From positions 62,001-126,000 of the forward strand of contig NZ_LMRG01000028.1 in NCBI RefSeq assembly GCF_001425605.1: a stretch of 64,000 nucleotides of DNA, given 5' to 3'. The notes under the pieces are model-generated. The model saw only the letters and a list, made by a program, of their open reading frames with translations, ran no database searches and was not told the DNA's origin. Shown piece after piece: positions 25,883 through 36,477 of this stretch. This DNA comes from Rhizobium sp. Leaf453 (lineage in GTDB: Bacteria; Pseudomonadota; Alphaproteobacteria; Rhizobiales; Rhizobiaceae). A program made the position numbers and the translations under genes. Positions within the stretch are counted from its first letter, which is position 1; every line of letters begins with the position of its first letter.

Positions 25883-28107
25883 GCGGTTTTCTCCTGGGCG
25901 AGGGGAAGGGAGGGGGCGGTGACGCCGGCAACGCGATTTTCGCGCCGCAGCCTTCGTTCGCCGACAAGAAGCTGGAAGCCGGCGATGATCACGACCATCA
26001 CGACGATCAGCATGGAGGAATAGGCGATCGCCACGCCGTATTCGCCGTTCTCGACGAGACCGACAATGTAGGATGTCGCCATGTTGTACTCGGCGCTGAC
26101 AAGGAAAATGACGGCGCTGATCGAGGTGATGGCACGCACGAAGGAATAGACCAGCGCCGCCGTGATCGCTGGACGCAAGAGCGGCAGGATGACCTTGCGG
26201 ATTGTCCGGAAGCTGGTGGCACGCAGTGTCAGCGAAGCCTCATCCAGGCTCTTGTCGAGCTGGCTCATTGCCGCCACTCCACCGCGCACACCGACCGGCA
26301 TGTTGCGGAAGACGAAGCAGGCAATCAGGATCAGCGCGGTGCCGGTCATTTCAAGCGGCGGCAGGTTGAAGGCCATGATGTAGCTGATGCCGATGACCGT
26401 GCCGGGGATCGCAAAGCTCATCATCAGCGCGAATTCGAAGACATTGCGGCCGGCGAATTTCTGACGAACGATGAGATAGGCGGTCAGCAGCCCGACGGCG
26501 GCAGTCAGTGGTGCCGAGATCAGCGCGATTTCCATCGTCGTCCAGAAGGAATTCCAGGCGACACCGGTCCATGCAAGGACGCCGTCACGCAGTTCGACAG
26601 AGAAAGCGCGTTCGTAATGATCCAGCGTCAGCGAGTTGTCGAGGCCCCAGGTCTTCACGAAACCGCCGAAGAGGATCATCCCGTAGATCACGATGGTGAA
26701 GAGCATCCACGGGATGACCAAGGCATGCACGCCAATGGATAGCAGCTTCGGCAGGGCGATGTGCGAGCCACTGTCGCCCTTGCCGGTGACGGTGGCGAAG
26801 TTCTTGCCCGCAAGCCAATAACGTTGGGCGAGGAAAGCGGTCAGCGTGAAGCAGAGCAGGATGATGGCAAGCACGGCGGCGCGGGACGGATCGTTCTGCG
26901 AGCCGACGACGGCGAAGAAGATTTCCGTCGACAAAACCCCGTGGCTGCCGCCCAGCACCAGCGGATTGCCGAAATCCGCCATGCTCTCGATGAAGCCGAT
27001 CAGAAAGGCATTGGCAATGCCCGGCTTCATCAGCGGCAGGGATACCAGCCAGAACGTACGCCAGCGATCGGCGCGCAACGTTTGCGACGCCTCTTCCATG
27101 GACGGGCTGACGCCTTCGACAACGCCTATGAGCACGAGAAAAGAAATCGGCGTAAACGACAGAACCTGCGCGATCCAGATGCCGGTGAGCCCATAGAGCC
27201 AGCGGCCGGGCTCAACGCCGAACAAGCTGGAAAGGCCTTGGGTAATGACGCCCGCTCGACCGAACAGAAGCGTGAGCGCGAGACCGATGACGAAGGGCGG
27301 GGTGATGATAGGCAGCACCGTCAGAAGCCGCAGGCCCTTCTTGAACGGAAAGCGGGTACGGGTGGCGACCAGTGCGAAGGCAAGCCCCATGACGGTCGAT
27401 CCGCACGCTGTCATGATCGCCAGCCAGAGCGTGCGCCACGCAACGCCGCAACGCTCGCCGCCCACCACACAGCCGAGGCTCCAGATCGAGCTATCCTGAA
27501 TGTTGCGCGTAAAGCCGTCGGGATTGAACGAACCGTCGAAATCCTGGAATGCACCGACCAGCATGGAGCCGACGGGATAGAAGACAAAGATCGCGACAAG
27601 GAAGACGAGAGTGGCGATCGATGCGACAACGAAAGCATCGCCTTTCATCACGCCGCGCTCGGCAAGGCCGAAGGAAAAGATAAGCACGAAGACAATTGAC
27701 AGCAGGATTGCTCCAGCCCCCATCGATGGCTGACCGTCCGCAAGTGCACCGAACAAGGTTTCGCTGATAGTCCAGGTCCATCCGGAAAAGCCGATCGCCA
27801 GCCCTTGCAATGTCAGGAACAGGACGCCGGCAGCGCCTGCCCATGCAAGCAGCGTTCCCCGCCGCATTGGGTCGCTTACAAACCGCGCAGCGATGGCAAC
27901 GGCCAGAAGCACGGCCGCAATCGCGAGCCAGAACCGGCCAAACCCGAAGATCTGGACAATGCCCGGGGCAACGGCAGCCTCGCTCGGAAAGCCGGAAAGC
28001 CAGCCGAATCCGAGAAAGCCACCCTCGATCCTGTACCAGGGAAGGATGAGGAACGCGGCAATGCCGAGCCCGATGGCAATATCCAGTCTGCGGTTGCGAT
28101 TGTCCAT
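25879..28107 (-). CDS. ABC importer permease, two fused membrane domains (AfuB type)
   Basis: The 742-residue protein joins two BPD-type permease domains. Each has an EAA loop: EEASQTLRADRWRTFWLVSL in the first half and DEASLTLRATSFRTIRKVIL in the second. It also has an N-terminal extension of four to five extra helices from residue 1 to ~180. A fused double permease of this kind is typical of AfuB/FbpB. It pairs with the downstream ATPase and the solute-binding protein encoded upstream. It is separated from the latter by a 145-base gap with a strong hairpin. Confidence 0.92.
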   Translation of the reverse strand: MDNRNRRLDIAIGLGIAAFLILPWYRIEGGFLGFGWLSGFPSEAAVAPGIVQIFGFGRFWLAIAAVLLAVAIAARFVSDPMRRGTLLAWAGAAGVLFLTLQGLAIGFSGWTWTISETLFGALADGQPSMGAGAILLSIVFVLIFSFGLAERGVMKGDAFVVASIATLVFLVAIFVFYPVGSMLVGAFQDFDGSFNPDGFTRNIQDSSIWSLGCVVGGERCGVAWRTLWLAIMTACGSTVMGLAFALVATRTRFPFKKGLRLLTVLPIITPPFVIGLALTLLFGRAGVITQGLSSLFGVEPGRWLYGLTGIWIAQVLSFTPISFLVLIGVVEGVSPSMEEASQTLRADRWRTFWLVSLPLMKPGIANAFLIGFIESMADFGNPLVLGGSHGVLSTEIFFAVVGSQNDPSRAAVLAIILLCFTLTAFLAQRYWLAGKNFATVTGKGDSGSHIALPKLLSIGVHALVIPWMLFTIVIYGMILFGGFVKTWGLDNSLTLDHYERAFSVELRDGVLAWTGVAWNSFWTTMEIALISAPLTAAVGLLTAYLIVRQKFAGRNVFEFALMMSFAIPGTVIGISYIMAFNLPPLEMTGTALILIACFVFRNMPVGVRGGVAAMSQLDKSLDEASLTLRATSFRTIRKVILPLLRPAITAALVYSFVRAITSISAVIFLVSAEYNMATSYIVGLVENGEYGVAIAYSSMLIVVMVVIIAGFQLLVGERRLRRENRVAGVTAPSLPLAQEKTA

Positions 28108-28151
28108 GACGATCCCCGCGTCTTTTCATGACGTCGATTTGGAGTGGGTGG

Positions 28152-28198
28152 CCGGAAACCGCCTCCCGCCTGTGGAGGGACTTGGGAGCGGTTTCCGG
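28152..28198 (-). promoter_or_regulatory. Strong hairpin between binding-protein and permease genes
   Basis: CCGGAAACCGC (28152-28162) pairs perfectly with GCGGTTTCCGG (28188-28198). After a one-base bulge the stem continues with TCCC/GGGA. No T run follows on the minus strand, so it is more likely an mRNA-stabilising or attenuating stem than a full terminator. It would leave more binding-protein mRNA than permease mRNA. Confidence 0.65.
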
Positions 28199-28252
28199 GC
28201 CGGGGAGATGGTGGCGAGAACAGGACCAGCCCCGCTCTCGCAATAACCGCGC

Positions 28253-29281
28253 TTAGTTGGCGCTTGCGCCGACTTCACGATCCCAGCGCTCAAGCAATTC
28301 CTTGCGCTTGGCCGGATCGCCATAGGTCTTGAAATCGTAGTCGATCAGCTTGATATCCTCGAACCGCGGGGCTTCCTTCGGGATTTCCGCCGTCTCGTTG
28401 GACGGAAGCTGGAAGGACTTGGCATCCTTCATGCGTGACTGGACGTCCGGCTTCAGCGCCCAATCGTACCAGATCTTGGCATTGTCGAGGTTCTTCGCAC
28501 CCTTGACGATCGACATCGAGCCGATTTCATAGCCCGTGCCTTCGCAAGGCGCCACCGACTTGACCGGGAAGCCTTCCGCCGTCTGCGCGACGGCATCATG
28601 CATGAAGACAATGCCGATCGCGGTTTCGCCGCGCGCCGCCGCCTTCACCGGCGCCGAGCCGGACTTGGTGTATTGCGAGACATTGGCATTCAGCTTCTTC
28701 AGATAATCGAACGCCTGGTCTTCACCCATGATCTGGACGAGCGAGGCGAGCGCCGTATAGGCCGTTCCGGAGGAATTCGGATTGGCGATCTGGATTTCGC
28801 CCTTGAAGGCCGGATCGAGCAGATCGGCCCAGCACTTGGGCTCCTTGAAGCCCTTTGCCTTGAAGATGTCGGTGTTGTAGCCCCAGCCGAGCGCGCCGGC
28901 ATAGACACCGACCGTCTTGTAGCCCGAGCTTTCGGCCTGCTTCTTCGCCCAATCCTGCAACTGGTCGAGAAGCGGCGACTTGTATTCCTGCGTCAGGTTT
29001 TCGGCTGCGGCCTGGAGATGCGGATCGCCCGTACCGGCCCACCAGATGTCGGTCTTCGGGTTGCGCGCTTCGGCGCGGATCTTGGCATAGGTTTCGCCGG
29101 ACGACAGGCGCACCATGTTGACCTTGATATCATTGGCCTTCTCGAAATCGCCCTTCATCTGCTCGCAGATGACAACGTCGGCCGAGCAGATCAGGTTGAG
29201 ATCACCCGCCGCTTGAGCGCCGAAAGCGCTGAGCGTGACACCGGCGGCAAGCGCCGCTGCGGCAATATATGCTGAACCCAT
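28253..29281 (-). CDS. ABC importer periplasmic binding protein (AfuA/FbpA type)
   Basis: The protein starts with MGSAYIAAAALAAGV and a signal sequence cut after AQA-AG; a perfect GGAGGAAG site precedes ATG 29281. The mature part is a type II periplasmic binding protein: LNLICSADVVICEQMKGDFE, TDIWWAGTGDPHLQAA, then AGALGWGYNTDIF and IQIANPNSSGTAYTALASL. The tyrosine-rich iron site of classical FbpA is not evident. AfuA of Actinobacillus, once called an iron protein, binds hexose and heptose phosphates. The open frame runs upstream to 29542, but that part overlaps the regulatory region. It is the first gene of a four-gene operon divergent from lacI. Confidence 0.9.
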   Translation of the reverse strand: MGSAYIAAAALAAGVTLSAFGAQAAGDLNLICSADVVICEQMKGDFEKANDIKVNMVRLSSGETYAKIRAEARNPKTDIWWAGTGDPHLQAAAENLTQEYKSPLLDQLQDWAKKQAESSGYKTVGVYAGALGWGYNTDIFKAKGFKEPKCWADLLDPAFKGEIQIANPNSSGTAYTALASLVQIMGEDQAFDYLKKLNANVSQYTKSGSAPVKAAARGETAIGIVFMHDAVAQTAEGFPVKSVAPCEGTGYEIGSMSIVKGAKNLDNAKIWYDWALKPDVQSRMKDAKSFQLPSNETAEIPKEAPRFEDIKLIDYDFKTYGDPAKRKELLERWDREVGASAN

Positions 29282-29325
29282 GAAACTTCCTCCTGTTTGA
29301 AGCAACGCCTCCACGCTGCTCGCTT

Positions 29326-29341
29326 TTGCAAGCGTGTGCAA
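29326..29341. promoter_or_regulatory. LacI-type operator O1 (TTGCA-N6-TGCAA)
   Basis: TTGCAAGCGTGTGCAA is a dyad with TTGCA/TGCAA half sites and a six-base spacer. It lies 45 bases upstream of the binding-protein ATG, where it would block that promoter. The same motif occurs twice more beside the lacI start. Confidence 0.7.
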
Positions 29342-29413
29342 ATGCTGCACGAGGAGAAACTGGCTGTCAAACCAAATCTTCACAAAACTGTCACAATCCA
29401 GTTGATCTCGCAC

Positions 29414-29429
29414 TTGCACACAATTGCAA
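29414..29429. promoter_or_regulatory. LacI-type operator O2 (TTGCA-N6-TGCAA)
   Basis: TTGCACACAATTGCAA has the same half sites and spacer as O1 and lies 37 bases before the lacI GTG. It overlaps O3 by six bases, so both cannot be filled on the same face at once. It may serve autoregulation and DNA looping with O1, 88 bases away. Confidence 0.65.
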
Positions 29430-29439
29430 AATTGTGCAA
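29424..29439. promoter_or_regulatory. LacI-type operator O3 (TTGCA-N6-TGCAA)
   Basis: TTGCAAAATTGTGCAA repeats the dyad a third time, overlapping O2. Together O2 and O3 sit within the larger imperfect dyad CTTGCACA...TGTGCAAG at 29413-29440, just upstream of lacI. Confidence 0.65.
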
Positions 29440-29465
29440 GTTGGATCCCGAGGGTGGAGGCGACC

Positions 29466-30470
29466 GTGTCCCAGAAATTGTTTGTCAGCGCACAGGAAGT
29501 CGCGGAAAAAGCAGGGGTTTCCCGCTCTGCCGTGTCGCGCACATTTACCTCCGGAGCGAGCGTTTCGCCGAAGACGCGCCAGAAGGTTCTCGATGCCGCC
29601 GAGGCGCTTGGCTATCACGTCAATCACCTGGCGCGCGGCCTGATGCGCAACGAGAGCGGCATCGTTTGCCTGATTGTTTCTGAGATCGGCACGCCCTACC
29701 GATCGTCATTGATCCGCGCCTTGACGCAGCAGTTACAAAATTCCGGCAAGGTGGCGATGCTGATCAACACCGATCGCTCGGATGGCAGCGTTGATCTCGC
29801 CCTGCGGCAGGCGATCCGTTACCGCGCGGATGCGTCCATCATACTCTCCGGATTGCCGGACAAATCGATTACCGACCTCTGTCTGAAGAACGGCCAGCGG
29901 CTGGTGCTGATCAACCGAGACGATGACAGGGAAGGGCCGCTGCGCATCAATCTTGACGACGAGGAAGCGGCTGCGCGTATTGCAACCGCCTTTGTGCGCG
30001 CAGGCTGCAAGCGGCTGGCTTTTGCCAATTCGGAGGCCGGAACACCAAGCCTGATGGCCCGGGAGCGCGGATTCATCGCTGCCGCTGCAACCCTCGGCAT
30101 GGACGTTGTCGTAGGGCGGTACGGTCACACCGGCTACGAGGCCGGCCGCATCGTCGCCCAGCAACTGCTGACTCTCAAGGAACGTCCGGATGCGGTCTTC
30201 TGTGCCACAGACCTCTTGGCCTGTGGCTTCATGGACGCCGCGCGCCACCAGTTCTCTATGTCCATTCCGGACCAGATTTGCGTGGCCGGCTTCGACGATA
30301 TCGAACAGGCGTCCTGGTCGTCCTACCAGTTGACGACCTTTGCCCAACCGGTAGATACGATTGCCCGTGAAGCGGTTTCCTGGCTGGTGGAGGATGGTGC
30401 GGCACTCGAAAGCCGGTCGGTGCGTCTGCATGCCGATCTGGTCTGGCGAACATCAATCCGGGGCGGCTGA
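29466..30470 (+). CDS. LacI-family repressor of the AfuABC-like operon
   Basis: The N-terminal LacI helix-turn-helix is SAQEVAEKAGVSRSAVSRTF, followed by the hinge helix region AAEALGYHVNHLARGL. A type I periplasmic-binding-like ligand domain follows, with LINRDDDREGPLRIN and VAGFDDIEQASW. The GTG at 29466 has a GGAGG five bases upstream; the upstream ATG at 29424 lies inside the operators. At 334 residues it is full length. It is divergent from the importer operon with three matching operators in the 184-base gap, so it is very probably the local repressor. Confidence 0.92.
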   Translation: MSQKLFVSAQEVAEKAGVSRSAVSRTFTSGASVSPKTRQKVLDAAEALGYHVNHLARGLMRNESGIVCLIVSEIGTPYRSSLIRALTQQLQNSGKVAMLINTDRSDGSVDLALRQAIRYRADASIILSGLPDKSITDLCLKNGQRLVLINRDDDREGPLRINLDDEEAAARIATAFVRAGCKRLAFANSEAGTPSLMARERGFIAAAATLGMDVVVGRYGHTGYEAGRIVAQQLLTLKERPDAVFCATDLLACGFMDAARHQFSMSIPDQICVAGFDDIEQASWSSYQLTTFAQPVDTIAREAVSWLVEDGAALESRSVRLHADLVWRTSIRGG

Positions 30471-30485
30471 CGCGGAACCGCTTTC

Positions 30486-31469
30486 TTAACGATTGGCGGG
30501 ACTGCGGCCATAGAGAAGCAGCATGGCGATGATCACCACACCATAGATGATCTGCCGCCCGGCTTCCGGCATCTGCATCACAGACAGGATCGATTGCAGG
30601 AGGGTGATCAGGATCACCCCGGCGACCGTCCCGAGATAGGAGCCTCTGCCGCCGAGAATGGACGTGCCACCCAAAACAACAGCGGCAATCGACGGCAGGA
30701 GATAAGTATCCCCCATGGACTGAGCTGCCTTCGAGGCGTAACCGGCAAGAAGCACGCCGCCAAACGCGCTGAGTGCCCCCGAAACAACAAAGGCGATCAG
30801 GACGATTCGGCGGGTGTTGATGCCAGAGAGATAGGCGGCACGCTCCCGGTTTCCGATCCCGTAGACCGAACGGCCGAACGTGGTGCGGGTGAGGACGAAG
30901 ACTGCGGCAGCCCCGACAATGGCCCAGATCAGCACGGCATTGGGCACGCCGGGTAAGAGAAAGCCGGTCGCGAGATAGCGCATTGCCGACGTGGCGGAAT
31001 CCTGCGGCGAGAAGCCGCCGGTATAAACCACCATCAGTCCTTGCGCGACGGCATTGGTCGCCAGCGTGATGATCATCGAGGGGATGCGCAGATAGGCGAC
31101 ACCGATGCCATTGGCGAGCCCGATCACCATGCCGCAGAGAATGCCGAAGGGAATGGCGAGGATTTCGCCGGCGGGACCGTAAGCTGCGGCGGCGCAGGCC
31201 ATCATCCCGCCAACGGCGACCGACCAGGGAACTGAAAGGTCAATCTGGCCGAGCAGGATGACGATCATCATGCCTGTAGCGATGACACCGAGGAACGAAG
31301 CGACCTTCAACTGTTGCAGCAGATATTCTGGCGACAGGAAACTCGTCGAATAGAAGCTGCCGATCACCAGCAGCAGGATGATACAGGCGAATGCCGTCGA
31401 TATGGCCGGGTCCAGGCGCCGCAGCAGTTTCGGTGGGGTCATCGGCTGCTCCCGTGTCGTGTCGCTCAT
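30486..31469 (-). CDS. Sugar ABC importer permease (RbsC type), second copy
   Basis: This BPD_transp_2 permease has about ten helices. It contains LLGQIDLSVPWSVAVGGMMA, LANGIGVAYLRIPSMIITLA and the late IAAVVLGGTSILGGRGSYLG loop, typical of RbsC/XylH/FrcC. The start at 31469 overlaps the stop of the preceding permease gene as ATGA; an ATG at 31478 would add three residues. It is the last gene of the operon. With the sister permease it should form a heterodimeric pore. Confidence 0.92.
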   Translation of the reverse strand: MSDTTREQPMTPPKLLRRLDPAISTAFACIILLLVIGSFYSTSFLSPEYLLQQLKVASFLGVIATGMMIVILLGQIDLSVPWSVAVGGMMACAAAAYGPAGEILAIPFGILCGMVIGLANGIGVAYLRIPSMIITLATNAVAQGLMVVYTGGFSPQDSATSAMRYLATGFLLPGVPNAVLIWAIVGAAAVFVLTRTTFGRSVYGIGNRERAAYLSGINTRRIVLIAFVVSGALSAFGGVLLAGYASKAAQSMGDTYLLPSIAAVVLGGTSILGGRGSYLGTVAGVILITLLQSILSVMQMPEAGRQIIYGVVIIAMLLLYGRSPANR

Positions 31470-32442
31470 CCGAACCACTCCAGGCGATTGCGGACGCGGA
31501 ACAATCCGAACGCTCCCAGACTGACGGCGACCAACAATACCACACCCTGGAACAGAGGTTGCCAGAGAGGATCGAAGTCGAAAACGAAAAGCAGATCGCC
31601 GATCGTGCGAAACGCCAGCGCCCCGAAGATCGCCCCGATGGCGCTGCCCTTGCCGCCGAACAGGGAGACACCACCGAGCACGACGGACGCAATTGAGAAC
31701 AGCGTGTAAGCATTGCCGCTTGCGAGTGCTGCCTCGCCGGTATAAGTGAAGAAGGTCAGGAACAGCCCGCCGATCGAAGCAAGAAGACCCGAGAGCGTAT
31801 AGGCCATGAACTTGGCACGACGAATGGGTACGCCGGACATGTAGGCGGCGACCTCCGACGATCCCGACGCATAGGCCGCTCGCCCCAGCACGGACCGGCT
31901 GAACGGAACCCAGATGAGAAGAACGATGGCCACCAGAGCGACCAGGCTCGACGGGATCACCCCGAATATCCGCCCGGTCATCATGTCGGCGAGATCCTCA
32001 TTCACCGAACCGCCGGGGAAGGGGCGAAGCAGCAGCGCGATTCCGAAGAACACCGCGCCGGTCGCAATAGTCGCGACAATCGGCTGCAAGCGGCCATAGA
32101 TGACGATCAGTCCGTTCAAGGCACCGCAGGCAAGACCCGTTGCAAGCACCGCGAAGACGCCGAAGGCGGTTTCAAGCGGCGTGCCCAGCACCAGCCAGGA
32201 GGCAAGGGCATTGGTGAGGATGAAGATCATGCCGACGGAGAGGTCGATCCCGGCCGTGATGACCACCAAAGTCTGCGCCATGGCGACGAACGCAAGCAGG
32301 ACACCCTTGTTGGACGCCGTCTGCACGACATTCGCCGTCAGTCCGGCCGGATGATTGGAGACATAGATGACGAACATGACCAGGAAAATGCCGACCGCCA
32401 TCAGCGTGCCGCGTTGCTCGTTCAGTCCGTAGCGCCATTCGC

Positions 32443-32446
<4 letters not shown>
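31466..32446 (-). CDS. Sugar ABC importer permease (RbsC type), first copy
   Basis: This is a BPD_transp_2 permease with VITAGIDLSVGMIFILTNAL, CGALNGLIVIYGRLQPIVAT and the IASVVLGGVSLFGGKGSAIG loop. It overlaps the upstream ATPase gene and the downstream permease gene by four bases each, showing tight translational coupling. At 326 residues it is normal. The two permeases are about equally long and clearly related, so they arose by duplication. Confidence 0.92.
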
Positions 32447-33993
<1,547 letters not shown>

Positions 33994-34016
33994 GCAAGTC
34001 CTCGGGTCGGGTTTTC

Positions 34017-34045
34017 GCGTGCCGCGCTTACGTCGCGCGGCACGC
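34017..34045 (-). promoter_or_regulatory. Strong hairpin between sugar binding-protein and ATPase genes
   Basis: GCGTGCCGCGC (34017-34027) and GCGCGGCACGC (34035-34045) form a perfect 11-bp stem with a seven-base loop, 28 bases after the binding-protein stop. There is no T run on the minus strand. It probably protects the 3' end of binding-protein mRNA or attenuates the rest of the operon. Confidence 0.65.
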
Positions 34046-34073
34046 TTTCAGGCGTTGCGGACTCTGGCCCGAT

Positions 34074-35198
34074 TTATTTGTCCGCCTGTGTCTGCCCCAT
34101 GATTTCCTGCGCGGTGAAATTGATGCCGCAGGTGGGGAAGGAATTGCCAACGAAGAAGTTGTCGGACTGGTCGGGATAGAAATCCTGACCTTCCTTGAAG
34201 TTCGGATCCTCCACGATCGCCAGCGGCAACTTGACCGACTGCGGAACGACTTCACCCTCGAGCGCTGCAATCGCGGTCTTGATGGCGACGGCAACCTGTG
34301 CCGGACCGGTACCGGCCGACGAGCATTTCAGGCCTTCGCCGGCATGCTTGGAGCAGAACTTGCGGAAGCCATTCTCGGTTTCGCCCCCAAAGGGCACGAA
34401 GGCATGACCGGCATCGATCATGGCCTGAACGACACCAGTGTCGCCGCCCTGCGCGGTGATCCCGTCGAACTTCTTGTGAACGGCAATCGCGTCGGCGGTC
34501 GCCTTCTGCGCTGTCGGATCATCCCACTTGCCGAGCACTTCCACGACATCCCATTTCTTGCCGGTCGCCGCGAAGGTTTCGTGGATGCCGTTGTGGCGAT
34601 CCGTATCGACCGAGGTGCCGGCGACGCCACGCACTTCGAGGATCTTTCCGCCATCCGGCAGATGTTTTGCCAGCCAGTTCGCCCAGAGCACGCCGAGGCC
34701 CTTCTGGTCGACGTTGACGTTGATCGCATCCTGCGTGTCGAGAATATTGTCGAAAGCGACGAGGATGACGCCGGCTTCCTTGGCGCGTTTGATGACAGGT
34801 CCAAAGGCCGTCGGATTTTGCGCGTTGACGACAATCGCATCATAGCCGGAATCGATGAAGTTGTTGATCGCGGAAATCTGGGCCGGAACGTCTTCCCCTG
34901 TCGAAACGACCTTGAACTCCTTGAGCTTGGCGGCCACGTCCGGCTGCGCGGCATAGGCCTTGGCGGTCTGGATCATCTGGATACGCCAGGTATTGGCGAT
35001 ATAGCCGTTGGCAAGCGCGATCCGGTACGGGCCATCCTTTTTCGGAAACTTGAAGAACTTGGTATCGGCCGCCCAGGGGGCGAAGCAGTCCGGTTGTGCA
35101 GCGGGACCACTGACCGTTTCCGGCTCGGCCATCGCGGTCGCACTGGACAGCGTAAGCGCAGCGGCAGCAAGAATGCCGCCGACAAATGTCTTGAACAT
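34074..35198 (-). CDS. Sugar ABC importer periplasmic binding protein
   Basis: The signal peptide MFKTFVGGILAAAALTLS is cut after AMA-EP; GGAGGAA precedes ATG 35198. The mature part is a type I binding protein of the RbsB-like class: IALANGYIANTWRIQMIQTA, then INNFIDSGYDAIVVNAQNPT and LVAFDNILDTQDAINVNVD. Four cysteines (PDCFAPW, RKFCSKHAG, LKCSSAG, FPTCGINF) may form disulfides. The substrate is likely a sugar or polyol. It opens an importer operon with a LacI regulator upstream. Confidence 0.91.
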   Translation of the reverse strand: MFKTFVGGILAAAALTLSSATAMAEPETVSGPAAQPDCFAPWAADTKFFKFPKKDGPYRIALANGYIANTWRIQMIQTAKAYAAQPDVAAKLKEFKVVSTGEDVPAQISAINNFIDSGYDAIVVNAQNPTAFGPVIKRAKEAGVILVAFDNILDTQDAINVNVDQKGLGVLWANWLAKHLPDGGKILEVRGVAGTSVDTDRHNGIHETFAATGKKWDVVEVLGKWDDPTAQKATADAIAVHKKFDGITAQGGDTGVVQAMIDAGHAFVPFGGETENGFRKFCSKHAGEGLKCSSAGTGPAQVAVAIKTAIAALEGEVVPQSVKLPLAIVEDPNFKEGQDFYPDQSDNFFVGNSFPTCGINFTAQEIMGQTQADK

Positions 35199-35366
35199 CG
35201 AATTCCTCCCACATGTTGCCATTGCTGGACTGGCAGCGAAAGCATGGGGAACGTCGACGATCCTTTTGCAGGCGAATGGCTGCAGCCGGTTGCCGGTTCG
35301 GCAAGCATGTCGATGCGCGAGTCAGATGACGCCTGACGGGCTCCTCCCCGAGCGTCATGCCCAAGA

Positions 35367-35380
35367 TGGTAGCGCTACCA
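35367..35380. promoter_or_regulatory. LacI/GntR-type operator TGGTAGCGCTACCA
   Basis: TGGTAGCGCTACCA is a perfect 14-bp palindrome with a central CG, the classical LacI-family half-site layout. It lies in the 220-base gap between the lacI-type gene and the binding-protein gene, 169 bases before the latter. A possible -10 (TACAAT on the minus strand, 35387-35392) sits just upstream, so the site would cover the transcript start. The regulator encoded next door is the obvious binder. Confidence 0.75.
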
Positions 35381-35418
35381 ATTCAGATTGTAAAGCAGTC
35401 ATATGAAGACCTGCTTTG

Positions 35419-36477
35419 TTAGATATTTTGTGTATTCGCTCGACTGGTACTTTCCCGGACTTTCAGTTCGAACCCGAGATCGACGACCGGCTCCGAGGGC
35501 CTCTCGCCGGACATTGCCGCCTGCACCATGGCGATTGCCTGGTGACCGATTTCAAATCGCGGCGTGCGTATGCTCGTGATCGATGGAAAGGCGACGGACA
35601 TCATTTCCAAGTCGTTGAACCCGGCCAGGCTGATACGTCCGGGCACGTCCAGACCCGCGCGATGGCAGGCGAACAGGACGCCCATCGCCAGGTCGTCATT
35701 GTTGCAGACCAGGGCATCAAGATCCGGGGTTTTGGCAAAAGCAGTCTTGAAAAGCTCACCACCCATCGAGACGCTGGAGGGCAGCGTCGTTGTCGTCACA
35801 AGCGACAGATCGAAACAGTCGGCAGCCTCCATCACCGACCGGTATCCGGACAGGCGCCGATGCGAACGGGGGTCCATGCGCGCACCGAGAAAGCCGATCC
35901 GACGGCAGCCAGCATCGAGCAGATGCTGCGTCACCGTCCTTCCACCTTCGAAATGGGAGAAGCCGACCATCATATCGACGGGGTCCGGCCCCACCTCCAT
36001 GATCTGCACCACCGGACAACCGGCCTTTTCGAGCAAGGCTCGCGTGGCCGGCGTCTGGTCTATGCCGGATACGATCAGGCCGGACGGATGTTGGCTGAGA
36101 AACATGCGGACCAGCCGTTCCTCTTCCTCCTCGGAGTAATGCGTGTTGCCGAACTGGATCTGCAGACGGCTATCGCGCAAGCCGTCGTGAATGCCCCGAA
36201 GAACTTCAGCAAAAACATTGTTTGTCAGCGATGGCACCAGAACGCCGATGACATCCGCCCGCGCCGAGGCAAGCGCACTCGCATTTGGATTGAGCACATA
36301 GCCCAGCGCATCGATGGCAGCAAAAATACGCGTCCGGAGATCAACCGAAACCCGCTCGGGATCGCGCAGGGCACGGGAAACGGTAATCGTGCCTACACCG
36401 GCGCGGCTCGCCACGTCTGCAAGTGTGGGACGTCCGCTGCTGCGTCGGGCTCTGTTCTTTACGTCTGCCGTATCCAT
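35419..36477 (-). CDS. LacI-family regulator of the sugar importer (GntR subgroup)
   Basis: The helix-turn-helix is PTLADVASRAGVGTITVSRA, followed by RIFAAIDALGYVLNPNASAL. VGTITVSRAL is typical of the GntR/IdnR branch of LacI proteins. The ligand domain includes GVLVPSLTNNVFAEVLRGIH and ISLAGFNDLEMMSVAFP. The ATG at 36477 has GGAG nine bases upstream; 36483 is also possible. It is encoded upstream of and in the same direction as the sugar importer genes, with a palindromic operator between. The inducer may be a sugar acid or hexose but cannot be read from sequence. Confidence 0.92.
   Translation of the reverse strand: MDTADVKNRARRSSGRPTLADVASRAGVGTITVSRALRDPERVSVDLRTRIFAAIDALGYVLNPNASALASARADVIGVLVPSLTNNVFAEVLRGIHDGLRDSRLQIQFGNTHYSEEEEERLVRMFLSQHPSGLIVSGIDQTPATRALLEKAGCPVVQIMEVGPDPVDMMVGFSHFEGGRTVTQHLLDAGCRRIGFLGARMDPRSHRRLSGYRSVMEAADCFDLSLVTTTTLPSSVSMGGELFKTAFAKTPDLDALVCNNDDLAMGVLFACHRAGLDVPGRISLAGFNDLEMMSVAFPSITSIRTPRFEIGHQAIAMVQAAMSGERPSEPVVDLGFELKVRESTSRANTQNI

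Noticed and set aside
28253..29281. Classification of the AfuA-like protein as a ferric-iron binding protein
   Set aside because: No clear tyrosine iron site is evident, and the neighbours (phosphatase, LacI) point to an organic substrate.
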